Shown here: positions 35,404 to 44,147 of the stretch, piece after piece
Position numbering within the stretch: position 1 is the first letter of the stretch
How the letters are laid out: each line of letters opens with the position of its first letter
Source: Methanospirillum lacunae
Lineage (GTDB): Archaea > Halobacteriota > Methanomicrobia > Methanomicrobiales > Methanospirillaceae
Length of the DNA: 64,000 nt
Assembly: GCF_046195335.1 (NCBI RefSeq)
Contig: NZ_CP176093.1
Reading direction: 5' to 3' (one strand)
Position numbers and translations under genes: made by a program
Notes under the pieces: model-generated
What the model was told of the DNA's origin: nothing
Database searches by the model: none
What the model saw: only the letters and a program-made list of their open reading frames with translations

Positions 35404-35850
35404 ATGAAAAGGAAAGTCCTTACTGCAGTTGACGGATCACCTGAGGCAGATACAGCCCTTCTGAAGGTAATTGAGTATTTTAATACAGAGGAGATTGAAC
35501 TTCATGCGATTTATGTCATTTCGCCTTCAAAATATGCCACTATAGAGGGAGCTGCTGGATATGAAGGAATATCCACACTTCATGAAATCAGGGACCGTAT
35601 CATAGCAGAGGAAAAAGAAGCGGTTACTGAGAGAGTGAAGAATATCGCCCATGATCACGGTCTTGAGATCTCGTTAATTGTAAGGCTTGGAGATCCACGA
35701 AGTGAGATCCTGAAAGCAGCAGACGAGATCAATGCAGACATTATCGCTGTTGGTTCAACAGGGAAAGGTCTTGGTCAGCGGATTCTACTTGGTAGTGTGA
35801 GTACTTACATTGTCACTCATTCCAAGATTTCAACGATTGTTATCAGATAA
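35404..35850 (+). CDS. Universal stress protein (UspA-type)
   Basis: This 148-residue protein begins MKRKVLTAVDGSPEAD, the standard Usp start, and ends with the ATP-binding loop GSTGKGLGQRILLGSVS followed by STIVIR. The G-2x-G-9x-G-S pattern indicates an ATP-binding member. The frame is open 53 codons upstream, but only the part from ATG 35404 fits the family, with a GGAG Shine-Dalgarno about 8 bases before. Such proteins modulate stress responses; the target is unknown. Confidence 0.93.
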   Translation: MKRKVLTAVDGSPEADTALLKVIEYFNTEEIELHAIYVISPSKYATIEGAAGYEGISTLHEIRDRIIAEEKEAVTERVKNIAHDHGLEISLIVRLGDPRSEILKAADEINADIIAVGSTGKGLGQRILLGSVSTYIVTHSKISTIVIR

Positions 35851-35922
35851 TCGGTACATGGCTGAACACCTCCGGTAACTTCCCGACAATTACCTTTTAT
35901 TCTATGATGCAGAGAATTGGCT

Positions 35923-36795
35923 ATGCTGCCTCATACTCTTCTCTCTCTGCTGCTGTGTCTATTTATCCTGGTATCAGGGTGTACGGCACTTGATAAACCA
36001 GTGGACTTCGTAAATCCGGGTTTACAAGTTTCTGATACATATGGTGCTACAGAGAACGCTGCCCCGGCCCCACTTGCTGAAAAAAGAGCAGCCGGTGGTA
36101 CTAACCTCGTGACACAATCATTAGAACCACTTACGCAATCAGACCAGAAGATCATAAACACGGCAGATCTTTCGCTGCAGGTTTCTGATGTCAGAAAGAC
36201 AGCCGACTCAATTAAAGAAATTGTGACGAAAAGTGAAGGTGTTGTTCAGTCATCATCAGTATCAGCAGGACGTGAGGACAAATACACCGGTGTCGTGACT
36301 GTTCGTGTTCCTTCATCAAAGTTTGATAAAACTCTTAATGAAATTCAGATTCTTGGAAAAGTTACGACGAGTAGCGTTACAGCCCAGGATGTTACTGAAG
36401 AATACGTTGATTTGGATGCTCAAAAGAATGCTCTTACCAATCAACTCTCGCAGTATAACCGGATACTCGGACAGGCTGTTAATGTCTCTGAAATTCTTGA
36501 GGTTCAGCGTGAGATCGAACGGATTCAGGTTGAACTCGACCGGATAACCGGGAAGATGAAATATCTTGATAACCGGATAACTTTCTCAACCATCACTGTT
36601 CGTCTGTCAGAACCTGCATCTGTTGTTCCTTCTCCCGGCTATTCTATCACTTCAGTGATCAGTCAGGCAATTGGAGGATTCGCAGATACCGTTGTCTGGC
36701 TCGTGATCATGATTATGACCTTACTTCCTGTCATCATCATTGCCGCAATTGGAGTTATCATCTATTCCAGGTGGAAAGTACGGCGATCGAACTGA
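35923..36795 (+). CDS. DUF4349 lipoprotein-like membrane protein
   Basis: This protein of about 290 residues starts with a lipoprotein-type signal (LLLCLFILVSGCTAL, lipobox Cys near residue 20). The central part matches DUF4349: INTADLSLQVSDVRKTADSI, VVTVRVPSSKFDKTLNEI, then a long coiled coil (about 165-215). A C-terminal membrane helix (about 255-280) and basic tail follow. It is therefore anchored at both ends with its domain outside the cell. Function unknown. An upstream TTG at 35917 would add two residues. Confidence 0.85.
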   Translation: MLPHTLLSLLLCLFILVSGCTALDKPVDFVNPGLQVSDTYGATENAAPAPLAEKRAAGGTNLVTQSLEPLTQSDQKIINTADLSLQVSDVRKTADSIKEIVTKSEGVVQSSSVSAGREDKYTGVVTVRVPSSKFDKTLNEIQILGKVTTSSVTAQDVTEEYVDLDAQKNALTNQLSQYNRILGQAVNVSEILEVQREIERIQVELDRITGKMKYLDNRITFSTITVRLSEPASVVPSPGYSITSVISQAIGGFADTVVWLVIMIMTLLPVIIIAAIGVIIYSRWKVRRSN

Positions 36796-36848
36796 ATTTT
36801 TTATTTTTTTGCACGTGAATCTATGACCTGTAAGGTCAAACCTCCTGT

Positions 36849-38126
36849 ATGAATCTGGAGGAGGAAGTTCTGGTGCTCCGGGATGTTCTGATACCCGGAG
36901 GGAGGGTCTGTGATATTACCCTTTCAGACGGCAGGGTTTCCCATCTTGGCGCATCAGGAAAGGCTGATACGATATACAAATGTAACGATCAGATCGTCCT
37001 TCCTGCAGGCATTGATATGCATGTGCATATGCGAGACGGAATCCAGGCTCAAAAAGAAGACTGGGAGTCTGGAACTAAAAGTGCTCTTGCCGGAGGAGTG
37101 ACTGTTGTTGTTGACCAGCCGAACACTATACCTCCTATAACAACCGGGAAGATTCTTCAGGATCGTGCGCACCTTGCAGAGGAGCAGGCATACTGCAACT
37201 TTGCCATAAATGCGGGTGTTACAACTGATGCTGATCTGGAAGGCATGGCACGGGCCGGTGCAATGGCATTTGGAGAAACGTTTGCCGGTCCTTCTAGTTA
37301 TGGAGAGGCTCTCACGCGTGACGATCTTGAGTCTGCTATTCATACCATCAAAAACCTCGACGGACTTGTGACACTCCATGCTGAAGTTGTGCAAGAGGGT
37401 CAGGACAACACACTTGCTACACATGATACGCTGCGATCCATCGCTGGAGAAAAACAGGCAGTTCAAATAATCCAGGAAATTGCTACACCAGGATCCCGGA
37501 TACATTTCTGTCACATTTCATGTGCCGACACGATATCGACTATAAAAAGTAAAGATATTGGGACTATCGAGGTGACCCCTCATCACCTCTTTCTTTCACA
37601 TGATTCCTGTACTCCTGATGATACACATGCCAAGGTTAACCCTCCTCTGCGGACAGAACATGAACGTAAGCGGTTATGGGAATGCTGGAACAAGATAGAT
37701 GTCATTGCTTCTGATCACGCTCCCCATACACTACAGGAAAAATCAGTACCCTTCTCTGATGCTCCTTCCGGAATTCCTGGAGTTGAAACCATGATTCCTC
37801 TTCTTATGGCTGAAGTACATAATGGAAGAATTTCACGTATCGATGTTATAGAAAAGACTTCAACGAACCCTGCCCGGATCCTCGGGATTGAGCCTGCCGG
37901 GTACCAGCCGGGAATGCGTGCTGATTTCGCTCTCTATCCAAAAGTCTGTACCTCAATTCAGGCAGAAAATCTCTTCTCCAAAGCAGGATGGACTCCATAT
38001 GAAGGGATGGAAGGTGTATTTCCTGATACGGTAATCATGGCAGGACAAGTGGCATATGATCAGAAGGCCTGCATTAAAACGAATCCTACCTGGATAAAGG
38101 GAAGAGGATATATCCCGGTGAAGTAA
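36849..38126 (+). CDS. pyrC: Dihydroorotase
   Basis: This 425-residue amidohydrolase cyclises carbamoyl aspartate to dihydroorotate in pyrimidine synthesis. Metal ligands are visible: PAGIDMHVHMRDG near residue 55, VTLHAEV near 178, RIHFCHIS near 218 and IASDHAPHT near 290. The loop VVDQPNTIPP identifies it as a dihydroorotase rather than an allantoinase or hydantoinase. PyrE lies 5 kb further on. Length is normal for the class I enzyme. Confidence 0.94.
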   Translation: MNLEEEVLVLRDVLIPGGRVCDITLSDGRVSHLGASGKADTIYKCNDQIVLPAGIDMHVHMRDGIQAQKEDWESGTKSALAGGVTVVVDQPNTIPPITTGKILQDRAHLAEEQAYCNFAINAGVTTDADLEGMARAGAMAFGETFAGPSSYGEALTRDDLESAIHTIKNLDGLVTLHAEVVQEGQDNTLATHDTLRSIAGEKQAVQIIQEIATPGSRIHFCHISCADTISTIKSKDIGTIEVTPHHLFLSHDSCTPDDTHAKVNPPLRTEHERKRLWECWNKIDVIASDHAPHTLQEKSVPFSDAPSGIPGVETMIPLLMAEVHNGRISRIDVIEKTSTNPARILGIEPAGYQPGMRADFALYPKVCTSIQAENLFSKAGWTPYEGMEGVFPDTVIMAGQVAYDQKACIKTNPTWIKGRGYIPVK

Positions 38127-38203
38127 ATAGTGTGGTGTGCCTTCCTCATTTCCATAGGTCCCCGGGAGATCTAATGAAGACTCAAGAGATGATCCATGGG
38201 ACA

Positions 38204-38307
38204 ACCCGGAAATGGTACATATTACGGCACCGCCCGGCAGAGGGCGTTTAATGGGTGAAGGACGGCAAAAGCCACTGATGATAACCATTTGTTAATGCCG
38301 GGTGACA
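38204..38307 (+). ncRNA. Candidate structured RNA or leader upstream of the DUF167 gene
   Basis: The segment can close with ACCCGG (38204-38209) against CCGGGU (38298-38303) and, just inside, AAAUGG (38210-38215) against CCAUUU (38285-38290). Within are the hairpins GCCC-GGCAGA-GGGC (38232-38245) and GGC-AAAA-GCC (38264-38273), plus an ACUGAUGAU segment of k-turn type. An ACA follows the closing stem at 38305-38307, as in box H/ACA guides. It ends 7 bases before the DUF167 ATG, so it could equally be a leader element. No homolog search was possible. Confidence 0.35.
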
Positions 38308-38313
38308 ACTCTT

Positions 38314-38649
38314 ATGACAACTCCTGATGAGATCAGGGCTTCTCTTGTTGCCACTGATGGCGGTACTATTTTCACTATAGAAGTTTCAGCAAACAGCCGT
38401 GTCGAACGGTTTCCCACTGGCTATAATAGATGGCGTCAGGCAATTGGCATTCAGGTCAGGGCTCCTGCAGTAGAGGGAAAAGCCAACAAGGCAATCATGG
38501 GCCTTATCGCTGAAACCCTGAATGTTCCAAAGACTAATGTCCATATAATCAGCGGACAGACTTCATCGGTAAAGAGAATTAAGATAGATCAAGTCTCTGA
38601 TGAAGACCTTGCACAAAAACTGACTGCTCTCATATCAGCATCATCGTAG
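38314..38649 (+). CDS. DUF167/UPF0235 (YggU) family protein
   Basis: This 111-residue protein matches the small YggU/UPF0235 family: IEVSANSRVERF, then VRAPAVEGKANKAIMGLIAE and the HIISGQTSSVKRIKI region that forms the conserved basic surface. The fold is alpha/beta and the function is not settled. I start at ATG 38314 (MTTPDEIRAS); GTG 38302 lies inside the closing stem of the RNA structure just upstream. Followed by dnaG. Confidence 0.88.
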   Translation: MTTPDEIRASLVATDGGTIFTIEVSANSRVERFPTGYNRWRQAIGIQVRAPAVEGKANKAIMGLIAETLNVPKTNVHIISGQTSSVKRIKIDQVSDEDLAQKLTALISASS

Positions 38650-38754
38650 TTTTTTTGTTGTTCCTCTTGGGAATCATCGTATTGTTTAAATACTTTGTGA
38701 GAGACTGTCTTCCCATAATTATGGTAATTATTGTTGTTTGTGGAGGTAGTGGGA

Positions 38755-40044
38755 TTGTATGAGCAGGAGACTACGAAATACCGGATACACCTTACCGTTC
38801 AGGCAGAAGGGGTGGTTGACCGGTCGGACGTAGTCGGTGCTATATTTGGACAGGTTGAAGGTCTCCTAGGCTCTGAACTCGAATTACGTGAATTGCAACG
38901 TCAGGGTAGACTTGGCAGGATTGATGTCCGGGTCGTAAGCAAACAGGGTCGGTCTTCTGGTGAGATCCTTGTTTCTACTTCACTGGATCGTGCAGAGACT
39001 GCAATCCTTGCCGCATCCATGGAGACTATCAGCCGTGTAGGTCCATGCGCTGCTCAGGTTCAGGTTCAGAACATTGAAGATATCAGGGTCACGAAGCGAA
39101 ACCAGATCATAGAACGAGCTAAAGCACTTCTTCTTGAGTTTGAGGAACCGGGTATTGATCCCGAATCACTTATTGATGCAGTCAGGGAAAGCCAGCGTAT
39201 TGAGAAGATTGAGACAATAGGCCCAGATAATGTTCCTGCTGGTCCGAATGTCCTTCAGTCAGATGCGATCATTGTCGTTGAAGGCAGGGCAGATGTGATC
39301 AATCTGCTGAGAGCTGGTATTAAAAATGCAATTGCTGTTGAGGGAACCAGTGTTCCAGGTACGATCATCAGTATGTGTCATAAGAAAACTGCAACTGCTT
39401 TTCTGGATGGAGATCGCGGTGGTGATCTTATTCTTCGTGAACTTCTCGAAGTGACTGACATTGATTTTGTTGCATTTCCTCCCAGGGGAGAATCAGTAGA
39501 GGATCTCTCGCGTAAAGAGATCATCAAATCCCTGCGTAATAAAGTTCCAATAGAGTATGTACTCGAGGACCGCGTAGCAGAATACTTATCGAACCGTGAC
39601 AAAGAGGGAAAAACAGTCCAGAAGAATGAAGAGCCTGAAGAAGAAGTATCATCTCCACAGGAACCTGAAGAGATGCCTGAATCTTCTGTTTCTGAACCTG
39701 TAGAACCAGATCAGGCATCTCCTGAATCACCTATAGACGAAGAAGTATCAGAGCCCCCTTACAAGCCACGCTCAGTCTTTACTCATATCAGTGAAGTCCG
39801 GGAACGGGGAGTTATCAGGATGTTGTCAGGAGAAGGAGATGTGGTTCTTGAGATGCCGGTGTCACAGATTGAGGATTCTCCTATTCCAGATGACCAGACA
39901 TTTCAGGGAGTTGTCATTGACCAGGATGTAAATCAGCAGCTTCTTGATCAACTATCACTCCTTGGCATTAAATTCCTGGCTGCACCTTCATTTACCGGAA
40001 TTGTCAGGCGTCCTGCATCTGTTCGTCTTATTCCTTTTAGATAA
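38755..40044 (+). CDS. dnaG: Archaeal DnaG primase-like protein
   Basis: This archaeal DnaG (about 429 residues) has a TOPRIM domain with AIIVVEGRADVINLL (catalytic Glu) near residue 168 and FLDGDRGGDLI (DxD) near 218, and an N-terminal archaeal-specific domain. Archaeal DnaG associates with the exosome and has primase activity in some species. An acidic Glu/Pro/Ser linker (about residues 295-340) separates the core from the conserved tail. The start is TTG 38755 (TTG-TAT-GAG) with a perfect GGAGGT Shine-Dalgarno at 38742-38747; no ATG is available at this point. Confidence 0.94.
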   Translation: MYEQETTKYRIHLTVQAEGVVDRSDVVGAIFGQVEGLLGSELELRELQRQGRLGRIDVRVVSKQGRSSGEILVSTSLDRAETAILAASMETISRVGPCAAQVQVQNIEDIRVTKRNQIIERAKALLLEFEEPGIDPESLIDAVRESQRIEKIETIGPDNVPAGPNVLQSDAIIVVEGRADVINLLRAGIKNAIAVEGTSVPGTIISMCHKKTATAFLDGDRGGDLILRELLEVTDIDFVAFPPRGESVEDLSRKEIIKSLRNKVPIEYVLEDRVAEYLSNRDKEGKTVQKNEEPEEEVSSPQEPEEMPESSVSEPVEPDQASPESPIDEEVSEPPYKPRSVFTHISEVRERGVIRMLSGEGDVVLEMPVSQIEDSPIPDDQTFQGVVIDQDVNQQLLDQLSLLGIKFLAAPSFTGIVRRPASVRLIPFR

Positions 40045-40102
40045 GCCAACTGGCTCATTATTTTATATTTTTTAAGTTAATGTATACATGAGGAGTGATA
40101 GT

Positions 40103-40387
40103 GTGCATAAAGAGGAATTAATCTCACTCCATCAGATGCTCATCGATGTGAAGGATTACCTTCAGGAAAATAATCCTGATTCTGACTTTAGTGAGTATGA
40201 GTCACTGAAGATAACTCCTACACAGATTCACAGGAGCAAAGTGGAGCACAAATATGCAATATTTGTGTTGGGTAATGCTATTGCAAAGGCAATGAAAAAT
40301 ATTGAGAATCCTTCAACCGCTCATATGTCATCCCGTATGCAGGAGATGGCAGAAAAAGCCTTGAAAGAGATTGAGTGTGGATCCTGA
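40103..40387 (+). CDS. UPF0058 family protein
   Basis: This 94-residue protein begins MHKEELISLHQMLIDVKDYL, the typical N-terminus of the archaeal UPF0058 family, and is all helical. I place the start at GTG 40103 because AGGAGTGAT immediately upstream is a good Shine-Dalgarno; an ATG at 40088 would include it. Function is unknown. It follows dnaG by about 60 bp on the same strand and converges with the ATP-grasp gene. Confidence 0.85.
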   Translation: MHKEELISLHQMLIDVKDYLQENNPDSDFSEYESLKITPTQIHRSKVEHKYAIFVLGNAIAKAMKNIENPSTAHMSSRMQEMAEKALKEIECGS

Positions 40388-40412
40388 TAAGATCCACCAA
40401 ATGTTGTTTTGT

Positions 40413-41207
40413 TTACTGTTTTTCTATCTTTCTTTGTTCAACCAGATACTCGGCAAGAAGTCTGGGGATTGGTGCTTCCATGCAGTGCCAGTTCGGAGTC
40501 CCGTTGACTTCGAGAACAGTATATGTATCTCCATGAATCAGGAGATCAACTCCTCCATAATCAACCCCGGCACTTTTAGTTGCCCGTGATGCAATATCAT
40601 TGATCTCCGGGGTAATGGGTACTGCACTACCACAACCACCCTGGTGAATATTGTGCGTCAGACTGTCAGATACCCGCATAATTGCGCCGACAGCTTCACC
40701 ATCTATCACGAAGACTCTGAAGTCTCGATCGTTTGGAATATATTCCTGCAGATAGTATGGAGGCTCACCAAGTTGCTCTTCTGATTCAACGAGAACTATC
40801 CCAACACCATCAAATCCATACACCGGTTTTGATACCGCTTTCCCGTGTTTTTTGATAAACTCTCCGGCAAGATAACGTGACTCGGTGAAAAAGGTCTCCG
40901 GAGTTGGAACATCATCTTTCATAAGAAGGGCTGAGGTCTTCACCTTGCTTGCACAGGTGACTATTCCTTCTGGTGGGTTGATAACCCTGTTATGGAGTGC
41001 CAGAGCAGAGAGAGTTTCGAAGTTATGTCCATTTTGTCTTATACCACAGGCCCAGATGGTCTCCCGCTCCAGCCCGCATGAGAATGGGTCTATGGCTTCA
41101 AGGAATAATGCCTGATAGCGCTCCCCCATCCGGTCGAGTTCATCCATTACCATGCGGGTAGAGTTATCTGATGGTATATCGGTTGGTTTTGGGATTATGG
41201 TTATCAT
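40413..41207 (-). CDS. RimK-family ATP-grasp ligase
   Basis: This 264-residue ATP-grasp enzyme has the RimK-like order: KVKTSALLMKDDVPTPETFF near residue 90, KPVYGFDGVGIVLVE near 130, YLQEYIPNDRDFRVFVI near 155 and LEVNGTPNWHCME near 240. Members glutamylate proteins, coenzyme F420 (CofF) or methanopterin (MptN). The sequence alone does not choose between these; in a methanogen the cofactor role is likely. It lies 11 bp after the radical SAM gene and is probably cotranscribed with it. Confidence 0.87.
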   Translation of the reverse strand: MITIIPKPTDIPSDNSTRMVMDELDRMGERYQALFLEAIDPFSCGLERETIWACGIRQNGHNFETLSALALHNRVINPPEGIVTCASKVKTSALLMKDDVPTPETFFTESRYLAGEFIKKHGKAVSKPVYGFDGVGIVLVESEEQLGEPPYYLQEYIPNDRDFRVFVIDGEAVGAIMRVSDSLTHNIHQGGCGSAVPITPEINDIASRATKSAGVDYGGVDLLIHGDTYTVLEVNGTPNWHCMEAPIPRLLAEYLVEQRKIEKQ

Positions 41208-41218
41208 ACTAAAAAAAG

Positions 41219-42697
41219 TTATTCTGACTGTTGACTGTATTTCTTCCAGACCTGTTCCCGGTATACAGGGCCACTGTTATAGGTACAGAAAGGAATCAGT
41301 TTACCATCAGGCGTAGCGTAGTGAATGCAGCACCTGTTCACCCGGTCGATATCATAGTTGTAATTATCCATGAAGTGCATCGTACCGATGAAGAGTGCAT
41401 TCCAGTGAAATGACCTGAGGGAATCAAAGTTATGGGTGATAAGGGTCTTCCCAAGGATCTTCCAGACATCAAGCCCCTTATTCTTCTCATCACCCTTGAA
41501 CTGGTTATAAAACTCCCTGAGGCCGTTGATGGCAACCATCTTCTTTGAAAGTGTGCCACTCTTCTCAAGTTTCCGTGATAACTGTTCAATTGAGTTGAAG
41601 AATGCATCCACATCAACTATCCTGTTGATTGGAACAATTCCCTCTTCTCTGACAAAGACATAGGTTGCCGCACCACAATGCTGATGCGCAGTAAATTTGA
41701 TCTGTGATTTTCCGGTATATGCTTCAACAAAGTCTGAAACCGGAACAACACAGGGCACTGGATAAAAGTCATTTTTTAAAATGGCTCCATCTGTCTGTGA
41801 CTCTATTCTGTCTAAAAGTTCAGGAATTGTAATTCGTTCACGGTTTAAATCTTCCTGGTTTGCTGCACCTGTAAAAGAGACCGGCTGGAAGTTGACACCC
41901 CTGATGACTGAAATGTTCTCGGTGGCAAACCTGATGATTCCACCAATTTCATGGTCGTTCTTTGTCTTGATGATCGTTGGCACCAGGACAATACCAAGGC
42001 CGACCTTCTTGCAGTTTTCTACCGCTTTCAGATCATGGTTTATTTTGAAATTGGTTTCTTTTGTAACTCCATCAAAATGCAGGTATACAGTCTGAAGACC
42101 TGCATCTTTGAGTTGTCGAGCATAATCGGGATCTGAAGCTAGTTTTATTCCGTTTGTTGCGAGTTGAACCTGAAGAAATCCCAGTTCTTTAGCTAACCGG
42201 AGAATATCCGGAAGATCATCCCGCATAGTGGGTTCCCCACCAGCAAACTGGACTGCAGGGGCTGCATTTGGTTTTTCAGAACGAAGAACCTGAAGCATAC
42301 CTCTGATCTGTTCAAACGTTGGCTCATACACATACCCGCATGCTCTTGCATTTGCAAAACAAAACTCACAGTTCAGGTTACACCGGTTTGTCAGGTCAAT
42401 ATTTGCAAGTAGTGTTGTAGAGTGGTGGTGATTACAGATTCCGCAGTCATTTGGACAGGAACTGATGTCAGTAGTTATTTGTGGGTTATCAAGACCATTT
42501 CCTGTAATATTATATTCATCATATCTTTTGTACAGTTCAGCATCATCCCAGTACAGAAACGAAAACGGACCATGTTCCGGGCATGTGCGATCGATATATA
42601 TCCGCCCCTCCCGTTCGTAGATTTCAGCATCGAGAACTTTTTTGCATACAGGGCAGAGACTTTTTGTCTTTTTCAGAAGGATAATATCACCCACCAC
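41219..42697 (-). CDS. tes: Radical SAM enzyme of the Tes (tetraether synthase, MJ0619-like) family
   Basis: This 492-residue enzyme has an N-terminal metal site (CPVCKK ... CPEHG), then SCPNDCGICNHHHST, the radical SAM motif CNLNCEFC near residue 107 and GGEPTMRDD near 155. Further Cys near the C-terminus (NRCCIHYATPDGKLIPFC) fit extra iron-sulfur clusters. The order matches Tes, which joins two archaeol chains into tetraether lipids, and the related methanopterin methylase annotation of MJ0619. Several paralogs exist in methanogens, so the exact substrate is uncertain. It starts ATG 42697 and is divergent from CarS, another lipid enzyme. Confidence 0.82.
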   Translation of the reverse strand: MVGDIILLKKTKSLCPVCKKVLDAEIYEREGRIYIDRTCPEHGPFSFLYWDDAELYKRYDEYNITGNGLDNPQITTDISSCPNDCGICNHHHSTTLLANIDLTNRCNLNCEFCFANARACGYVYEPTFEQIRGMLQVLRSEKPNAAPAVQFAGGEPTMRDDLPDILRLAKELGFLQVQLATNGIKLASDPDYARQLKDAGLQTVYLHFDGVTKETNFKINHDLKAVENCKKVGLGIVLVPTIIKTKNDHEIGGIIRFATENISVIRGVNFQPVSFTGAANQEDLNRERITIPELLDRIESQTDGAILKNDFYPVPCVVPVSDFVEAYTGKSQIKFTAHQHCGAATYVFVREEGIVPINRIVDVDAFFNSIEQLSRKLEKSGTLSKKMVAINGLREFYNQFKGDEKNKGLDVWKILGKTLITHNFDSLRSFHWNALFIGTMHFMDNYNYDIDRVNRCCIHYATPDGKLIPFCTYNSGPVYREQVWKKYSQQSE

Positions 42698-42781
42698 AGG
42701 TTTGAAGATATCTGGTTCGAAACGCTTGTATCTGTTATTTATGCAGATTAGACGCTTATATTTATTCAGGAGTGAGCATCT

Positions 42782-43327
42782 ATAATCTTCTATCTCTTTC
42801 TTACAATAGCATCGGCCTTCTGGGTGATGCTCCCTGCATATGTTCCAAATTCAGCAGCTGCAGCTGTCGGCGGAGGGATTCCCATAGACGGTGGTCATAC
42901 CTGGTATGATGGAAAAAGGATTCTTGGCGATGGAAAAACCATTCGAGGATTTTTTGGCGGGGTAGCCTGTGGTTGCATCATAGGCATTCTACAGATAATG
43001 GCGCAGGGACAGCCGGTCTTCTCAATGCTTCCTAAGTTAAACATCTTTTCTGTCTTGCTTCTTGCAACCGGCGCTCTTGTTGGTGACATGGTAAAAAGTT
43101 TCTTCAAGCGCCGGGCAGGAATTGAACGGGGAGGAAAATGGCCTCTTGTTGACCAGTATGATTTCGTGGCTGGTGCATTCCTGTTTCTCTTTGTTGGAAA
43201 TCCGGCATTTGCATTCTCAGTCCTGACTGTCCCGGTAATCATCGCTATTCTGATTATCACGCCAGTATTACACCGGGTTGTTAATATTATTGGATACAAA
43301 ATGGGAGTGAAAGACGTTCCATGGTAG
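42782..43327 (+). CDS. carS: CDP-archaeol synthase (CarS, DUF46); likely non-canonical start
   Basis: CarS moves CMP from CTP to unsaturated archaeol phosphate, preparing polar lipid head groups. The protein has about four helices and the hallmark DGGHTWYDGKRILGDGKTIRG near its start, then KSFFKRRAGIERGGKWPLVDQYDF. The first GTG/ATG (42824/42827) cuts off half of the first membrane helix. The frame continues upstream (SIIFYLFLTIASAFWVMLPAY) to a TGA at 42773 with no usual start. AGGAG at 42768-42772 would fit an ATA start at 42782, which I use tentatively. Overlaps pyrE by 7 bp. Confidence 0.85.
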   Translation: MIFYLFLTIASAFWVMLPAYVPNSAAAAVGGGIPIDGGHTWYDGKRILGDGKTIRGFFGGVACGCIIGILQIMAQGQPVFSMLPKLNIFSVLLLATGALVGDMVKSFFKRRAGIERGGKWPLVDQYDFVAGAFLFLFVGNPAFAFSVLTVPVIIAILIITPVLHRVVNIIGYKMGVKDVPW

Positions 43328-43839
43328 AAAAAAGTCTTAAGGATCAGTTAATTCAGATTGGTGCAATTCGATTTGGTAATTTTACACTGGCATCTGGAAA
43401 GAAGAGTGATGTATATATTGACATTAAAATGGCTATGACTCACCCTGAAATCCTGAAATCCATTGCAGTTTCTGTCATGGATCAGAAACTGGAATGGGAT
43501 GTGGTTGCCGGGGTAGCAGTTGGCGGTGTTCCTCTGGCTGTTGCATCATCTCTTGAGAGTGGAAGGCCTTATGTAATCATACGAAAAGAGCAGAAAACAC
43601 ATGGTCTCTCCTCCCTTATCATCGGTGATGTGAAAGGGAAACGAGTCGTCATGATAGAAGATGTTACTACATCTGGAGGGTCTGCTCTCTTTGGTGTTGA
43701 TCAGATCAGACAGGCAGGCGGCGTTATAACTGACATAATATCAGTTGTAGATAGGGGTGAGGGAGCAGAAGAGACACTTTCCAATGCAGGGATAAAACTG
43801 ACTTCTCTGGTTTCCAAAAGCGATCTTGTTCAGAAATAG
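43321..43839 (+). CDS. pyrE: Orotate phosphoribosyltransferase
   Basis: This 172-residue enzyme joins orotate and PRPP to form OMP. It has the PRPP motif VVMIEDVTTSGGSAL near residue 110, a KKSDVYIDIKMA N-terminal segment and the catalytic loop Lys/His in RKEQKTHGL. Its start lies inside the carS 3' end, so the two are coupled. It is near full family length. Dihydroorotase is encoded at 36.8 kb. Confidence 0.95.
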   Translation: MVEKSLKDQLIQIGAIRFGNFTLASGKKSDVYIDIKMAMTHPEILKSIAVSVMDQKLEWDVVAGVAVGGVPLAVASSLESGRPYVIIRKEQKTHGLSSLIIGDVKGKRVVMIEDVTTSGGSALFGVDQIRQAGGVITDIISVVDRGEGAEETLSNAGIKLTSLVSKSDLVQK

Positions 43840-44147
43840 GTATTAACATAATCTAGCCCATCTTTTTATGATGTTATATGAGTGGTTTGATACACTCTTT
43901 CTGATGAATGCCTTACGTTCGGTTAATTGTAAGATCGTCAGAGTAATTACGCATGGCTGACAAATAGTCACAGGACAGAGAATCAGGCAGGCAACCGTGT
44001 CATTTTATTGATTTGGTAGCAGCCGTAATTGTGTTTCTCTATACAATAGATGCTCTGTATATCCGGGTATTGCTGTTCCCGGTAAATATCAAAAAATCCA
44101 GAAGATAGCGCATGAATACAAACACTCATCAGGAAAGCAGGCAGCAG
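43840..44147. other. Intergenic region before purD
   Basis: About 300 bp with no credible gene. It contains CCGGG-N10-CCCGG near 44061-44080, a small hairpin about 70 bp before purD, and a TGATGA/CTGA pair (about 43902-43955) that resembles but does not convincingly form a box C/D RNA. It may hold the purD-argF promoter and leader. Confidence 0.4.

Noticed and set aside
43902..43955. TGATGA ... CTGA pair suggesting a box C/D small RNA
   Set aside because: No internal C'/D' boxes or terminal stem could be found, and such short motifs occur by chance in this AT-rich DNA.
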